A stretch of DNA of 64,000 nucleotides, taken from Marinomonas fungiae. GTDB taxonomy: Bacteria > Pseudomonadota > Gammaproteobacteria > Pseudomonadales > Marinomonadaceae. The position numbers were made by a program, and so were the translations under genes. Under the pieces are notes generated by a model. It worked only from the letters and a program-made list of their open reading frames with translations, was not told the origin of the DNA and did no database searches. Shown in pieces: positions 37,674 through 47,371 of this stretch (position 1 is its first letter; every line of letters starts with the position of its first letter). Where the stretch lies: positions 62,001 through 126,000 of the forward strand of contig NZ_LIQF01000001.1 in the NCBI RefSeq assembly GCF_001418205.1, read 5' to 3'.

Positions 37674-37760
37674 GCGTGAAAAGTTTCCAATATTTGACAC
37701 TTTCCGTTTACAAAGCTCACGTATGATAAAGGACTCTTCAAGCTAACCTAGGAAAAGGAC

Positions 37761-38513
37761 ATGAAAAATCTCATGAGTTGCAAAGTACTGCTTCCCTCCC
37801 TTTTAGGAATGTCTCTAACAGGCCTGACTCAGGCAGCTGAATTCGATGCTACCTTGGGCGCGACTGGCTTATGGCTTCAGAATCATGTGGTGGGAGAAGA
37901 TGATGCCAAAGAGATATGGCCGTATATCAACCTATCCTACGGCGCAGCGCGCTTCAATACTCATGGCCTAGGCCTTCAGACTGATCTTGACGCAACCAAT
38001 ACTGTAGGCGCTTTTGTAACGCTACGCCGTTCCCCTATCGATGTAGATGACAACAACATTTTGCGCAACTTTCGTGACCGTAAAGACGCTGCAGAACTGG
38101 CCTTGAACTGGTCAACCAAATTAGCAACCATGGACATTAGCACCACCCTAGCCACCGATATCAGCGATCGCCACGATGGCTATGAGGCAAAAGTTAAAGC
38201 CGCTAAATCTTATAAGACCCAAGCGGGCGTCTTTATTCCAGCGCTAACCCTTGCCTATCTGTCAGAAGACCTCGTTGACTATTACTATGGCGTCAGTGCT
38301 GCAGAAGCAAGCAGCTCTAGCTTTGCCGCTTATCAAGGCGATGACACTTTGGTTAGTCGCGCTCAATTAACTCATGTGTTCCCGATAGGCGAGCATTGGC
38401 AAACCATCACCAATGTTAGTTACATCAATCTTGGTAGCGGTATTAAGGACAGCTCCATCGTTGAACGTTCCGATGTATGGGGTGGCAGCCTAACGGTGGC
38501 CTATAAGTTTTAA
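37761..38513 (+). CDS. MipA/OmpV-family outer-membrane protein
   Basis: A 250-residue protein with a signal peptide (cleavage probably after LTQA, near residue 25) and alternating hydrophobic beta-strands ending in a C-terminal aromatic (YKF), as in outer-membrane barrels. The YYYGVSAAEA motif is a hallmark of the MipA/OmpV family, which in E. coli links MltA with PBP1B and elsewhere acts as a porin-like protein. It lies alone, with a Shine-Dalgarno-like AGGAAAAGG just before the ATG. Confidence 0.75.
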   Translation: MKNLMSCKVLLPSLLGMSLTGLTQAAEFDATLGATGLWLQNHVVGEDDAKEIWPYINLSYGAARFNTHGLGLQTDLDATNTVGAFVTLRRSPIDVDDNNILRNFRDRKDAAELALNWSTKLATMDISTTLATDISDRHDGYEAKVKAAKSYKTQAGVFIPALTLAYLSEDLVDYYYGVSAAEASSSSFAAYQGDDTLVSRAQLTHVFPIGEHWQTITNVSYINLGSGIKDSSIVERSDVWGGSLTVAYKF

Positions 38514-38598
38514 GAGAAAACGATGATTGCCTGAAAAGGCGGTGTTGCTGGGGCGCTTTTTGCTCTAGACTGCAAAGACCAACCTAACGGAGGCGCTT

Positions 38599-38865
38599 AT
38601 GAAAAAACTCAAGAATGAAGCTCAGCTCGTTAAGAAAGCTCTGCAAGTCGGTGAGTCTTACGCCCAGAAACGCGGTTATGCTGCCTTTTCAGCCGACACC
38701 TCAGCCAATCAAAAAGTAGAGTCTCTGTACCGTTTATTAGTGCTTGATAAGCTCGTGGTCGCCCTACCGCCCGATAAAGAAGACCTCCCAGGCATGAAAC
38801 ACAAATTGGCAATTTGGATCGACCGTACCCTGCCGGCAGATCACCCTTTAAAGCTTGCCAGCTAA
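38599..38865 (+). CDS. Small conserved protein, DUF5062-like
   Basis: An 88-residue soluble, mostly helical protein starting MKKLKNEAQLVKKALQVGESYA, then KRGY, and ending PADHPLKLAS. It resembles the DUF5062 family of marine gammaproteobacteria and pseudomonads. No function is known. GGAGG precedes the ATG by 7 bases, a strong ribosome-binding site. A bidirectional terminator follows. Confidence 0.65.
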   Translation: MKKLKNEAQLVKKALQVGESYAQKRGYAAFSADTSANQKVESLYRLLVLDKLVVALPPDKEDLPGMKHKLAIWIDRTLPADHPLKLAS

Positions 38866-38880
38866 CCACCACAAGCAACC

Positions 38881-38910
38881 AAAAATGGGCTCAATTAGAG
38901 CCCATTTTTA
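38881..38910. terminator. Bidirectional terminator between DUF5062-like and ArsA-like genes
   Basis: AAAAATGGGCTC-AATTA-GAGCCCATTTTT, a perfect 12-bp stem with A/T tails. Confidence 0.9.
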
Positions 38911-38929
38911 TGATGCAATGTAAATAGCA

Positions 38930-39580
38930 CTAAACGTCGAGCTGATCTAATAGCACAGCCGTTTGCTGCAGGGCAGCGATACCTTGCACTGGCGTTGGCA
39001 GCAATGGTATTGCATGTTGCAGCGTATGCAGCGCTTGCACCGGATGACTCTCAGGCGATACCTGATTGACCAGCAAGGTATGCACCGGCAGTGCTTTTGC
39101 TTGCCATGCCAGCAATAGCGCCTGAGCTTGGCCAACTGAATCAGATTCTGGAGTTAATACCAGCATAAACGCTGTATTGTCTGCATCTTGGAAGCGCTGG
39201 TAACAGCGATCAAACAGCGCCCGCTGCTCCGCAGAAGCGGAATCTAGTGTATTGGCTTGGGCATACGGCGATGAGTCGAAAATCACTAGATCGTAATAAT
39301 CTTCTGCGTCTTCAATTAAGCTACAGAGACGGTCAAATAGAGTCGCTTGATCAGTCGTATTCACTTCTAAAGCATGAACCCCAGCACAGACCGCTGCGCC
39401 TTGCTCGCCAATTTCCCAAGCAAACGCGGCACTTAAACTGTTGTCGCCATCCGTTGACACCACCAACACACGTTTACCACGGCGCGAGGCTAACAACGCC
39501 AACGCCGCTGCAATAGTCGTCTTGCCCGCACCGCTACAACCGCCGACAAAAAATAAACGTTTATCTGTTATCAAAGACAT
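38930..39580 (-). CDS. ArsA/MinD-like P-loop ATPase
   Basis: A 216-residue protein from the ATG at 39580 (preceded by GAGG; a GTG six bases upstream is less likely). The P-loop is FVGGCSGAGKTT, followed by VLVVSTDGDNSLSAAF, which matches the STDPAHSL switch of ArsA/Get3, and DLVIFDSSPY as Walker B. It ends LLPTPVQGIAALQQ, as ArsA-like proteins do. The signature Lys of deviant Walker A (GKGGVGKT) is replaced in GGCSGAGKT. It is shorter than ArsA (one domain). No arsenic resistance genes or ParB are nearby; function unknown. Confidence 0.7.
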   Translation of the reverse strand: MSLITDKRLFFVGGCSGAGKTTIAAALALLASRRGKRVLVVSTDGDNSLSAAFAWEIGEQGAAVCAGVHALEVNTTDQATLFDRLCSLIEDAEDYYDLVIFDSSPYAQANTLDSASAEQRALFDRCYQRFQDADNTAFMLVLTPESDSVGQAQALLLAWQAKALPVHTLLVNQVSPESHPVQALHTLQHAIPLLPTPVQGIAALQQTAVLLDQLDV

Positions 39581-39698
39581 GCACACCTCGATCGGAATAT
39601 TTTTGTTTTACGACATCATAAACGGATCGACGGCAATTGGGTTACCTTGTGAGAGCAAGGTGCCGTCATTTCGATACGAATAACGACACCTCTTTGCA

Positions 39699-41168
39699 TC
39701 AAGACTGGCTTGAGTTGCTACTTGAGCGAGTACGTTTACGTGGTGTGCGAGTCGAATTGGATGCGCTATCCGCTGATTTACTCGATGCCGGTTTATTATC
39801 TGTGCCTTGACGAGGCTGACGCGGTTTTGGCGCACGGTTTTGTGGTGCATTACCCTTTGCGCCGTCACTTTGCGGCTTTCTCGGTGCAGGCTTGCGATTC
39901 GAAGGTTTCTTCGTATTGGCTGACGCCTCTGAAGTCACGTTACCCTGCCCAGTTTGATCTGTCTTGGGTGTCTTTGGTTTTTTTGGCTTCTTAGGTTTAA
40001 TCGGTCGTGTATCCAATTTAGAAGCTTGTAAGCGATTCGTTGGCGGGAACGTCGCATCTACATGACGTTCAATCAGTTCACCAATCACACGCTCAATGGC
40101 AAACAGCTCGGTAATGTCTTCTTCAGTAACAAAAGACACGGCGTGGCCGGTTTCACCCGCACGCCCCGTACGACCAATACGATGAACGTAATCTTCCGGT
40201 ACTTTTGGCAGATCAAAGTTCACTACGTACGGCAGCTGGCTGATATCGATACCGCGGGCAGCGATATCGGTCGCCACTAATACTTGCACGGCACCAGATT
40301 TAAAATCTGCCAAGGCTTTGGTGCGCGCATTCTGGCTCTTATCTCCATGGATCGCAGCGGCCGTGATGTCTTTGGCATTTAACATACGTGCAATGCGGTT
40401 AGCACCGTGTTTGGTCTTTGAAAATACCAACACCTGACGCCAGCCTTCTTGCTTGATCAAATGAATCAGCAGCTTAGTTTTATCAGACTTATCAACCTCA
40501 AATACCTGATGGCTGATGGTCGCCGCCTTAGTATTCGCCGGAGAAACTGATACTTCTTCAGGATCATTAACAAAGCGCTCAGCCAACTCTTTGATAGGAT
40601 CAGAAAAAGTCGCTGAAAACAGTAGCGTCTGGCGCTTTTTGGGAACCAAGGCAACAATCTTTTTCAGGTCATTAATAAAGCCCATGTCCAACATACGGTC
40701 GGCTTCATCCAACACTAAGATTTCCAAGCGATCCAGCTTAAGAGCATTCTGCTGGTGCAAATCCAGTAAACGCCCTGGCGTTGCCACCAACACATCCACA
40801 CCACCACGCAGCTTTAGCATCTGCGGATTGATCTTCACACCACCGTACACCACCGCACTTTTCAGCGGCAAATGCTTACTGTACAAGGCCACGTTATCCG
40901 CCACCTGTTGCGCCAACTCACGAGTCGGAGTTAACACCAACGCACGCACTTGGTTATTTCGCGCCCCTTGACCAGTTAACAAATTTTGCAGCATCGGCAA
41001 AGTAAAACCCGCCGTTTTACCCGTCCCCGTCTGCGCCGCCGCCATCAAATCCTGACCAGACAACACCACCGGAATGGCCTGCTGCTGAATCGGGCTAGGA
41101 GTCGTGTACCCCTTCTCTTTTAAGGCTTTTAAAATACGTGCGTCTAATCCGAGGGACTCAAAATTCAT
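39699..41168 (-). CDS. rhlE: DEAD-box RNA helicase RhlE
   Basis: A 489-residue protein from the ATG at 41168 (a TTG four codons upstream is less likely). The core carries [21 protein letters not shown] (typical RhlE), [38 protein letters not shown] and [11 protein letters not shown]. The C-terminal about 110 residues are low-complexity, rich in Lys, Pro, Ser and Arg ([12 protein letters not shown]), a disordered RNA-binding tail. RhlE acts in ribosome assembly and RNA turnover, with a cold-related role in some species. It is the third DEAD-box helicase in 26 kb, each of a different subfamily. Confidence 0.9.
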   Translation of the reverse strand: MNFESLGLDARILKALKEKGYTTPSPIQQQAIPVVLSGQDLMAAAQTGTGKTAGFTLPMLQNLLTGQGARNNQVRALVLTPTRELAQQVADNVALYSKHLPLKSAVVYGGVKINPQMLKLRGGVDVLVATPGRLLDLHQQNALKLDRLEILVLDEADRMLDMGFINDLKKIVALVPKKRQTLLFSATFSDPIKELAERFVNDPEEVSVSPANTKAATISHQVFEVDKSDKTKLLIHLIKQEGWRQVLVFSKTKHGANRIARMLNAKDITAAAIHGDKSQNARTKALADFKSGAVQVLVATDIAARGIDISQLPYVVNFDLPKVPEDYVHRIGRTGRAGETGHAVSFVTEEDITELFAIERVIGELIERHVDATFPPTNRLQASKLDTRPIKPKKPKKPKTPKTDQTGQGNVTSEASANTKKPSNRKPAPRKPQSDGAKGNAPQNRAPKPRQPRQGTDNKPASSKSADSASNSTRTPRKRTRSSSNSSQS

Positions 41169-41435
41169 TAGGTTACTCAATCAATGATAGGAAGGCGCGA
41201 AGCTTACCCTTTGTGGGTGGGATTTGCGAAGGGTTTTGTTTTTTAAAACGCACTACGGATTGCAACAATCGCTTTGTTTTTTTTCAGTCTATAAAAAAGC
41301 ATGTAGCACGCAGCCCCATAATATCTTGGACAAAGTCGATTTTCTTAACCTTTTCTGACGGTTTCATCAATAACAATGATTGGTTTAAGACGCTAAATTA
41401 AGGGACATGTAACGAATGCTTTTTATTGGAGAAAA

Positions 41436-41930
41436 ATGAATTCCTCACAGATTAAACAGTGTGCATCAGGGATAGTGGCGTTACTTTCGCTCAGTGCGTG
41501 TGCACAAACACCCTCTTATTCAACATATCAATATAATGGTAAAGAGTACTTTCATGTGCCCTATACACTCACCGTCGATAACATGGTTGATGTTGAGTCA
41601 ATCTCAACGGAGCAATTAATCACTGATGGCGGGCAATTTGAAATCTTGATAAAAAAAGAGGCTTTTCCGATTAGGGCACCAAACCGTCAAGCAAACATTA
41701 TTGCTCGCATGCCATGGACCGATCAAAAAGAGAAGCTAAACAGCCGTATCGCAGCATACAACGACATTAAATCTGTACTGACTGGCGAAGCAACTGGCAC
41801 TGACGTTGTGCTGGAGCTTAACCCTTATGTTGATCAAGATGAAAATGGCCCCTATCTAACCCAATGCAATGTTTTTTTTAGAGTACATCAAGGACAATAC
41901 ATCAATCATTTGGGCGAGCCTACCGAATAA
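41436..41930 (+). CDS. Putative lipoprotein of unknown function
   Basis: A 164-residue protein with a lipoprotein signal: hydrophobic GIVALLSLSAC with Cys at residue 22. The mature part has strands YSTYQYNGKEYFHVPYTL and TDVVLELNPYVDQDENGPYLTQC, suggesting a small beta-sandwich. I do not recognise a family. GGAG precedes the ATG. It lies at the left edge of the defence island, between rhlE and hsdR, and the 41169-41435 spacer before it shows no feature I can support. Confidence 0.65.
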   Translation: MNSSQIKQCASGIVALLSLSACAQTPSYSTYQYNGKEYFHVPYTLTVDNMVDVESISTEQLITDGGQFEILIKKEAFPIRAPNRQANIIARMPWTDQKEKLNSRIAAYNDIKSVLTGEATGTDVVLELNPYVDQDENGPYLTQCNVFFRVHQGQYINHLGEPTE

Positions 41931-42089
41931 AGCCTCAGAGACTCTGGAAACAGATCGCTTGGATATCAAGGGATCTGTCCTTTTAAGCTGTTGCTATTTC
42001 ATGGTTATCCAGTCATTCCACATCGCTGCTTGTCAGGGTACACTCATCCACTATATCAATGACACAGTGGAAAAGGATTTTACGGCAGT

Positions 42090-45000
42090 ATGGCAGCGCC
42101 TCAATCGAACTTTGCTTTTCTAAAAGGCCACAACGATTTTCTTTTCTCTATTGCGCAAGCGGCAGAGAAGAACTATCCCGATGATCCAAATACCACGTTA
42201 GTAAAACTACGAATATTCGGTGAATATGTAGCGAATCATCTGGGCAAACTGCTGAATATTGAGCCACAAGAAACCCAGTTCAAATTACTCGAAGCCATCC
42301 AGCGTAAAACCAACGTCGATCAAACCATCCTCGATGTGTTCCATAATCTGCGTCGTATCGGTAACGATGCCGTGCACAAGTATCACGACGATCTAAGCGA
42401 TGCGGAAATGTGCTTGCGCTTAGCGTTTCGCCTAGCGATTTGGTACTACCGCCTGATTAGCCAAGATAAGGATTTCGCTGCACCGCTGTTTCGACTGCCC
42501 AGCAAGCGAACGGAACAAGACACGCAAGCGTACGAGCAAGAACTCGCACAGCTAAAGCAGGCACTTGCCGAAGCAGAACAGACAGCTAAGCAAAACGATC
42601 AAGCCAGCCAAGCCGAGATCGACGCACAGCAGGCTGAACTAGCACAGTTAAAAGGTCGTTTATCCGTCTTTGAAAGCAAAGAGCAAGAGACTCAAGCACA
42701 AAGCGACGCCCGTATTGCCGCCCTTGAAGCACAGCTAAATGCGAAGGAAGCAGAACTCGCGAAGTTAAGCGAAACAGATCGCCAAGTCTTCCATAAAACC
42801 GCCCTAACTCAAGCCAATCGCAACAAACTGGATTTAAGCGAAGCAGAGACGCGCTACTTAATTGATGAACAACTACGACTTGCTGGCTGGGAAGCTGACA
42901 CGCAAAAGCTCACCTACAGTCAAGGTACGCGCCCACAAGTGGGCCGCAACATGGCGATTGCCGAATGGCCGACTGCTATCGACGAAACCGGCAACATCGG
43001 CTTCGCGGACTATGTATTATTTATCGGATTACGGCCTGTAGGCGTCGTAGAAGCCAAGCGCTACAACATCGATGTGGAAAGCAAACTCAACGAAGCCTAC
43101 CGCTACAGCCGCACCTTTGACGCACTGGCTTACCAAGCAGAGCTTGAACAACGAGCAGCCAACGACGTAGACTTGCTGGCGCACGTTAGCGAGCTGAAAA
43201 TCAATCAGTATCAAGCAAACGGCTTTCAGATTCCGTTTTGTTTCTCGGCCAATGGTCGCAGCTACAGCGCCGCCATGAAAAGCAAAAGTGGCATTTGGTA
43301 TCGCGATACCCGCATTGACACCAACCAGCCAGACGCACTGCCCCAGTGGTTCACGCCTGAGGAATTACAGAGCAAGCTGGCGCAAGCCATTGGTCAACGT
43401 AATCAGTGGTTCTCTAGTCACCCTGACATGAGTGATCTTGGCTTACGCTATTACCAAGAAGATGCTGTACGAGCAGTGGAACAAGCCGTTGTATCCGGTC
43501 AACGCAGCGCTCTTTTAGCCATGGCGACCGGCACGGGCAAAACCCGAACTGCCATCGCCATCATGTATCGCATGATCCAATCCCAACGCTTCAAACGCGT
43601 CTTATTTTTGGTGGATCGTCGCTCTTTAGGCAATCAAGCGGTGGGCTCGTTTGACGACACACGTATTCAGAGTCAGTCTTTTAACAGCATCTTTAATATT
43701 AAAGGGCTGACGGATCGCTTCCCCGAAGACAGTACCAAAATCCATGTGGCCACGGTGCAATCCTTGGTGAAACGCGTTTTGCAAAGCGATGAATTTATCC
43801 CCGTTGGTTTATACGATGCCATTATCGTCGATGAAGCCCATCGTGGTTATATTCTCGATAAAGAGCAAACGGAAGGCGAGTTAGAATTCCGTGACCAGCG
43901 CGAGTATATGTCCGCCTATCGCCGTGTGATCGATCAGTTTGATGCGTTCAAACTCGCGCTAACCGCCACACCAGCGTTGCATACGACTCAGATTTTTGGC
44001 ATTCCGATTTATAAGTATTCCTACCGGACTGCGGTGATCGATGGTTACCTAAATGACTACCAGCCACCAATTAAGATCAACACCGAGCTGAATTCACAAG
44101 ACGTGGTGTTTGCCAAAGGTGAGCAAGTGGAGCGTTTGGAGGTATCCGGGCAATTAGTGCTCGATACCCTAGAAGACGAGCAACATTTCGACGTCGAACA
44201 GTTCAATAAAACCATCATCTTGCCCAACTTCACCAACGCCATTTGTGGCGAGTTGACCAACTGGCTCGATCCCACTAGCCAGCAGAAGACCTTGATCTTT
44301 TGTGTCAACAACGAACACGCAGACGCGGTGGTCGCTGCCCTACGGGACGCATTTTTAAACTCAGGTAATCCTAAATATGCTCAGCTTGAATACGACGCGA
44401 TCATGAAGATCACCGGTAATGCAGATAAAGACGCCAACAAGGTACAAAGTCTGATTACCCGCTTTGAGAAAGAGCGCCTGCCCAATATCGTCGTCACCGT
44501 GGACCTATTAACCACCGGCATCGACATTCCGAGCATCTGTAACTTGGTCTTTATGCGCAAAGTACGCAGCCGGATTTTGTATGAGCAAATGAAAGGCCGT
44601 GCCACACGTCTGTGTCCAGAAGTGGGTAAAACCAGCTTCCGCATTTTTGACGCGGTGGATGTGTTTTCGACGCTGGAAACCGTCGATACCATGAAGGCCG
44701 TCGTCGTGCGCCCTAATGTCACCTTGCCCACCTTGGTCGCTGAAATCAGCGATGACAAGACCTACGATGTGATAGAAAGCAACGGTCAATCGTTTGCAGA
44801 CAACAGCCATGAACAACTGGTGTCGAAATTACAGCGGGTGATCACCCAAGCGACCTACCAAAAAGATCGTAGCCGCGAGGTGGAGCAACACGTCCAACAT
44901 TTGGACGAGCGTCTAAAAAATATCGCCGGCTGCACCTTTGCGCAGTTTGCTAACACGATCAAAAACCAAGGCCCACGCCAAGCGGCCCAATACTTCGCGC

Positions 45001-45638
45001 AATTGCCCAACTTTATTGAGCAAATCGACGACCTCAAGCGCACCTTAAACAGCCTACGCGACCGCCCTATTTTTAGCGATATGGAAGACAAGGTGATCGG
45101 CGTGGAAACCCTCTACGGGGACTACAACCAACCCGACGACTTTCTCAATGCCTTCGACCAGTTGGTCACCGACAATGTAAACCGATTGGCGGCGCTCGAT
45201 GCGGTGGTCAATCGCCCGCGGGATCTGACCCGTAAAGGGTTGGTCGAGCTGCAAGAATGGTTCGATGCCAAGCACTTTGACGAATCGGCGCTACAAACCG
45301 CATGGAAGCAGAAAACCAACCAAGATATTGCTGCTAAGCTGGTCGGACATATTCGCCGCGCCAGTATGAAAAACCCACAATTGCTGCCCTTTGATGAACG
45401 TGTCGATCATGCGCTCGATAAAATCAAAACGGAGCAAGATTGGAATACCGTGCAGATCAAATGGCTTGACCGCCTTGCCAGCTCCATTAAAGACAAAGTC
45501 GTGCTCGACGACGATGTTTATAAAATCGGAAACTACCGACGCGATGGCGGCAAACGCAAGCTACAAGAAGCCCTGAATAACGAGCTGGATGAGATTTTGC
45601 AAAAATTTAACGAGTACATCTGGGACGACCTCGCCTAG
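42090..45638 (+). CDS. hsdR: Type I restriction enzyme R subunit (EcoEI-type)
   Basis: A 1182-residue protein. The N-terminal about 125 residues are a DUF4145-like domain (NFAFLKGHNDFL, GNDAVHKYHDD). Residues about 140-235 form a Gln/Glu-rich coiled coil. The HSDR_N nuclease follows with Asp in GFADYVLF and VEAK near residue 319. The helicase motor has Walker A MATGTGKT near 478 and VDEAHRG near 579. The C-terminal part matches the EcoEI R-subunit. HsdR cleaves unmodified DNA after translocation, in a complex with HsdM and HsdS. It is apparently intact, although the adjacent hsdM is not. Confidence 0.95.
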   Translation: MAAPQSNFAFLKGHNDFLFSIAQAAEKNYPDDPNTTLVKLRIFGEYVANHLGKLLNIEPQETQFKLLEAIQRKTNVDQTILDVFHNLRRIGNDAVHKYHDDLSDAEMCLRLAFRLAIWYYRLISQDKDFAAPLFRLPSKRTEQDTQAYEQELAQLKQALAEAEQTAKQNDQASQAEIDAQQAELAQLKGRLSVFESKEQETQAQSDARIAALEAQLNAKEAELAKLSETDRQVFHKTALTQANRNKLDLSEAETRYLIDEQLRLAGWEADTQKLTYSQGTRPQVGRNMAIAEWPTAIDETGNIGFADYVLFIGLRPVGVVEAKRYNIDVESKLNEAYRYSRTFDALAYQAELEQRAANDVDLLAHVSELKINQYQANGFQIPFCFSANGRSYSAAMKSKSGIWYRDTRIDTNQPDALPQWFTPEELQSKLAQAIGQRNQWFSSHPDMSDLGLRYYQEDAVRAVEQAVVSGQRSALLAMATGTGKTRTAIAIMYRMIQSQRFKRVLFLVDRRSLGNQAVGSFDDTRIQSQSFNSIFNIKGLTDRFPEDSTKIHVATVQSLVKRVLQSDEFIPVGLYDAIIVDEAHRGYILDKEQTEGELEFRDQREYMSAYRRVIDQFDAFKLALTATPALHTTQIFGIPIYKYSYRTAVIDGYLNDYQPPIKINTELNSQDVVFAKGEQVERLEVSGQLVLDTLEDEQHFDVEQFNKTIILPNFTNAICGELTNWLDPTSQQKTLIFCVNNEHADAVVAALRDAFLNSGNPKYAQLEYDAIMKITGNADKDANKVQSLITRFEKERLPNIVVTVDLLTTGIDIPSICNLVFMRKVRSRILYEQMKGRATRLCPEVGKTSFRIFDAVDVFSTLETVDTMKAVVVRPNVTLPTLVAEISDDKTYDVIESNGQSFADNSHEQLVSKLQRVITQATYQKDRSREVEQHVQHLDERLKNIAGCTFAQFANTIKNQGPRQAAQYFAQLPNFIEQIDDLKRTLNSLRDRPIFSDMEDKVIGVETLYGDYNQPDDFLNAFDQLVTDNVNRLAALDAVVNRPRDLTRKGLVELQEWFDAKHFDESALQTAWKQKTNQDIAAKLVGHIRRASMKNPQLLPFDERVDHALDKIKTEQDWNTVQIKWLDRLASSIKDKVVLDDDVYKIGNYRRDGGKRKLQEALNNELDEILQKFNEYIWDDLA

Positions 45639-45671
45639 CTCGGTATCATACGCCCCAAATTTCCCTAACGC

Positions 45672-45696
45672 GGCTTAGCCAATCATTGGCTAAGCC
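45672..45696. other. Hairpin between hsdR and hsdM
   Basis: A 10-bp stem, GGCTTAGCCA/TGGCTAAGCC, with a 5-base loop, without a T-run. It may set the relative amounts of R and M by stabilising the end of the hsdR message. Confidence 0.5.
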
Positions 45697-45737
45697 CAAT
45701 GGATCTAATTCAATCGCTGTATTAATAGAGACGTTTT

Positions 45738-47371
45738 ATGAACAACAATGAGCTGGTCGCCAAACTCTGGAAACTGTGCGACAACCTACGTGATGGTGGT
45801 GTGTCCTACCAAAACTACGTCAACGAACTGGCTTCTTTACTGTTTATAAAAATGTGTGAGCAAACCGGCCAAGAAGACGACCTCTTACCTGAAGGCTACC
45901 GCTGGAAAGACCTCAAAGGCAAAGTGGGTATTGAACAGCATCGCTTTTATAAATCCCTATTAAACAAGCTCGACGGTGATCATCATGCCATCGTGCAGGC
46001 GATCTTCTTGAACGCGACCACCACCATTACCCAGCCCGCCCAGCTCACCGAGTTGATCGACAGCATGGACAAGCTCGACTGGTACGACAACGACGGTACG
46101 GGCAAAGCCCGTGATGACTTCGGTGATATGTACGAGGGCTTACTGCAGCGCAACGCCAATGAAACCAAGTCTGGCGCAGGGCAATCTATACCCCACGCCC
46201 GTTGATCAGCGCCATTGTTGAACTCATGAAGCCACAACCGCGCGAGATTATCCAAGACCCAGCGGCAGGCACCGCAGGCTTCTTAATCGAAGCGGACAAG
46301 TACATCAAAGCCCATACAGATAACTTAGATGGATTGAGTGACGACGATGCAGAATTCCAGCGCAGTCGTGCTTTTGTAGGCTTAGAACTGGTGCCAGAAA
46401 CCCGCCGCTTGGCCCTTATGAACTGTCTATTGCACGACATTGATGGCGACAGCGAACACGGCGCGATTCGCCTTGGCAACACGCTTGGTGCCGATGGCAG
46501 CAGCATTCCAAAGGCCAATGTGGTGCTATCCAACCCACCGTTTGGCAGCGCCGCCAGCACCAATATCACCCGTAAATTTGTCCATCAGACGGGCAATAAA
46601 CAGCTGTGCTTTATGCAGCATATTATCGAGACTCTAGAGCCCGGTGGTCGCGCCGCGGTGGTGATCCCCGATAACGTATTGTTTGAAGGGGGCAAAGGCA
46701 CCGATATTCGCCGCGATCTGATGAACAAGTGCAACCTGCATACGATTTTGCGTTTGCCCACTGGTATTTTCTACGCCGCGGGCGTGAAAACCAATGTGCT
46801 GTTTTTCCAAAAAGGCACCCCAGACAACCCACATCAAGACACGAATTGCACTCAAGCCACATGGGTCTACGATATGCGTACCAATATGCAAACCTTTGGT
46901 AAGCGCCGCATGCTGACCGATGATCATTTTAAGGGCTTTATCGCTGCCTATGGCGAAGACGCCAACGGCCAGTCTCCTCGGGTCGAGGGCGTCTATACAC
47001 AACTAGGGGAAATCGACGGGCTATCTACCGACGAAGGTGACGACACCGCCCGCTGGCGCGTGTTTAGCCGCGACTACATTCGCGAACAAAAAGGCGACAG
47101 CCTAGACATCTCATGGATCAAAGACCTCGAAGCCAGCAGCGCCGAAAACCTACCCGAGCCCGATATATTAGCTGGCGAAGCTATGGTAGAGCTCACCGAA
47201 GCCATGAGCGAACTTTACCAACTGATGCAAGCCCTCGGTGCCGACGATGAAGCCGAAGCGCAAAAGCAACTGCTTGAACAAGCCTTTGGTTTAGAGGAAA
47301 AAGCGGTAGAAGACACGCCAGAGCATAGCGAACCCAAAGACCAAGCTGAGTTATTGGGAGGCCAAGCGTGA
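45738..47371 (+). pseudogene. hsdM: Type I restriction-modification methyltransferase subunit M, frameshifted
   Basis: Two frames cover one HsdM. The first, 45738-46205, has the N-terminal helical domain and ends GAGQSIPHAR-stop; the second, 46202-47371, begins at LISAIVELMKPQPREI and holds DPAAGTAGFL (motif I) and the catalytic NPPF. Restoring one T near 46185 turns CAATCTATACC into CAATTCTATACC and gives the expected GAGQFYTPRPLISAIVELM, a continuous 544-residue HsdM. The frame breaks exactly at the conserved QFYTPR motif. The first frame stops in a TTGA overlap with a TTG of the second, so some restart is conceivable. Either a real null mutation or a sequencing error. Confidence 0.9.

Noticed and set aside
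38930-39580. ParA chromosome-partition protein
   Set aside because: No ParB or parS neighbours and the C-terminus matches ArsA-like proteins.
45738-46205. A separate short gene instead of an hsdM fragment
   Set aside because: The product ends abruptly in the middle of the GAGQFYTPR motif, and one added base joins it seamlessly to the next frame.
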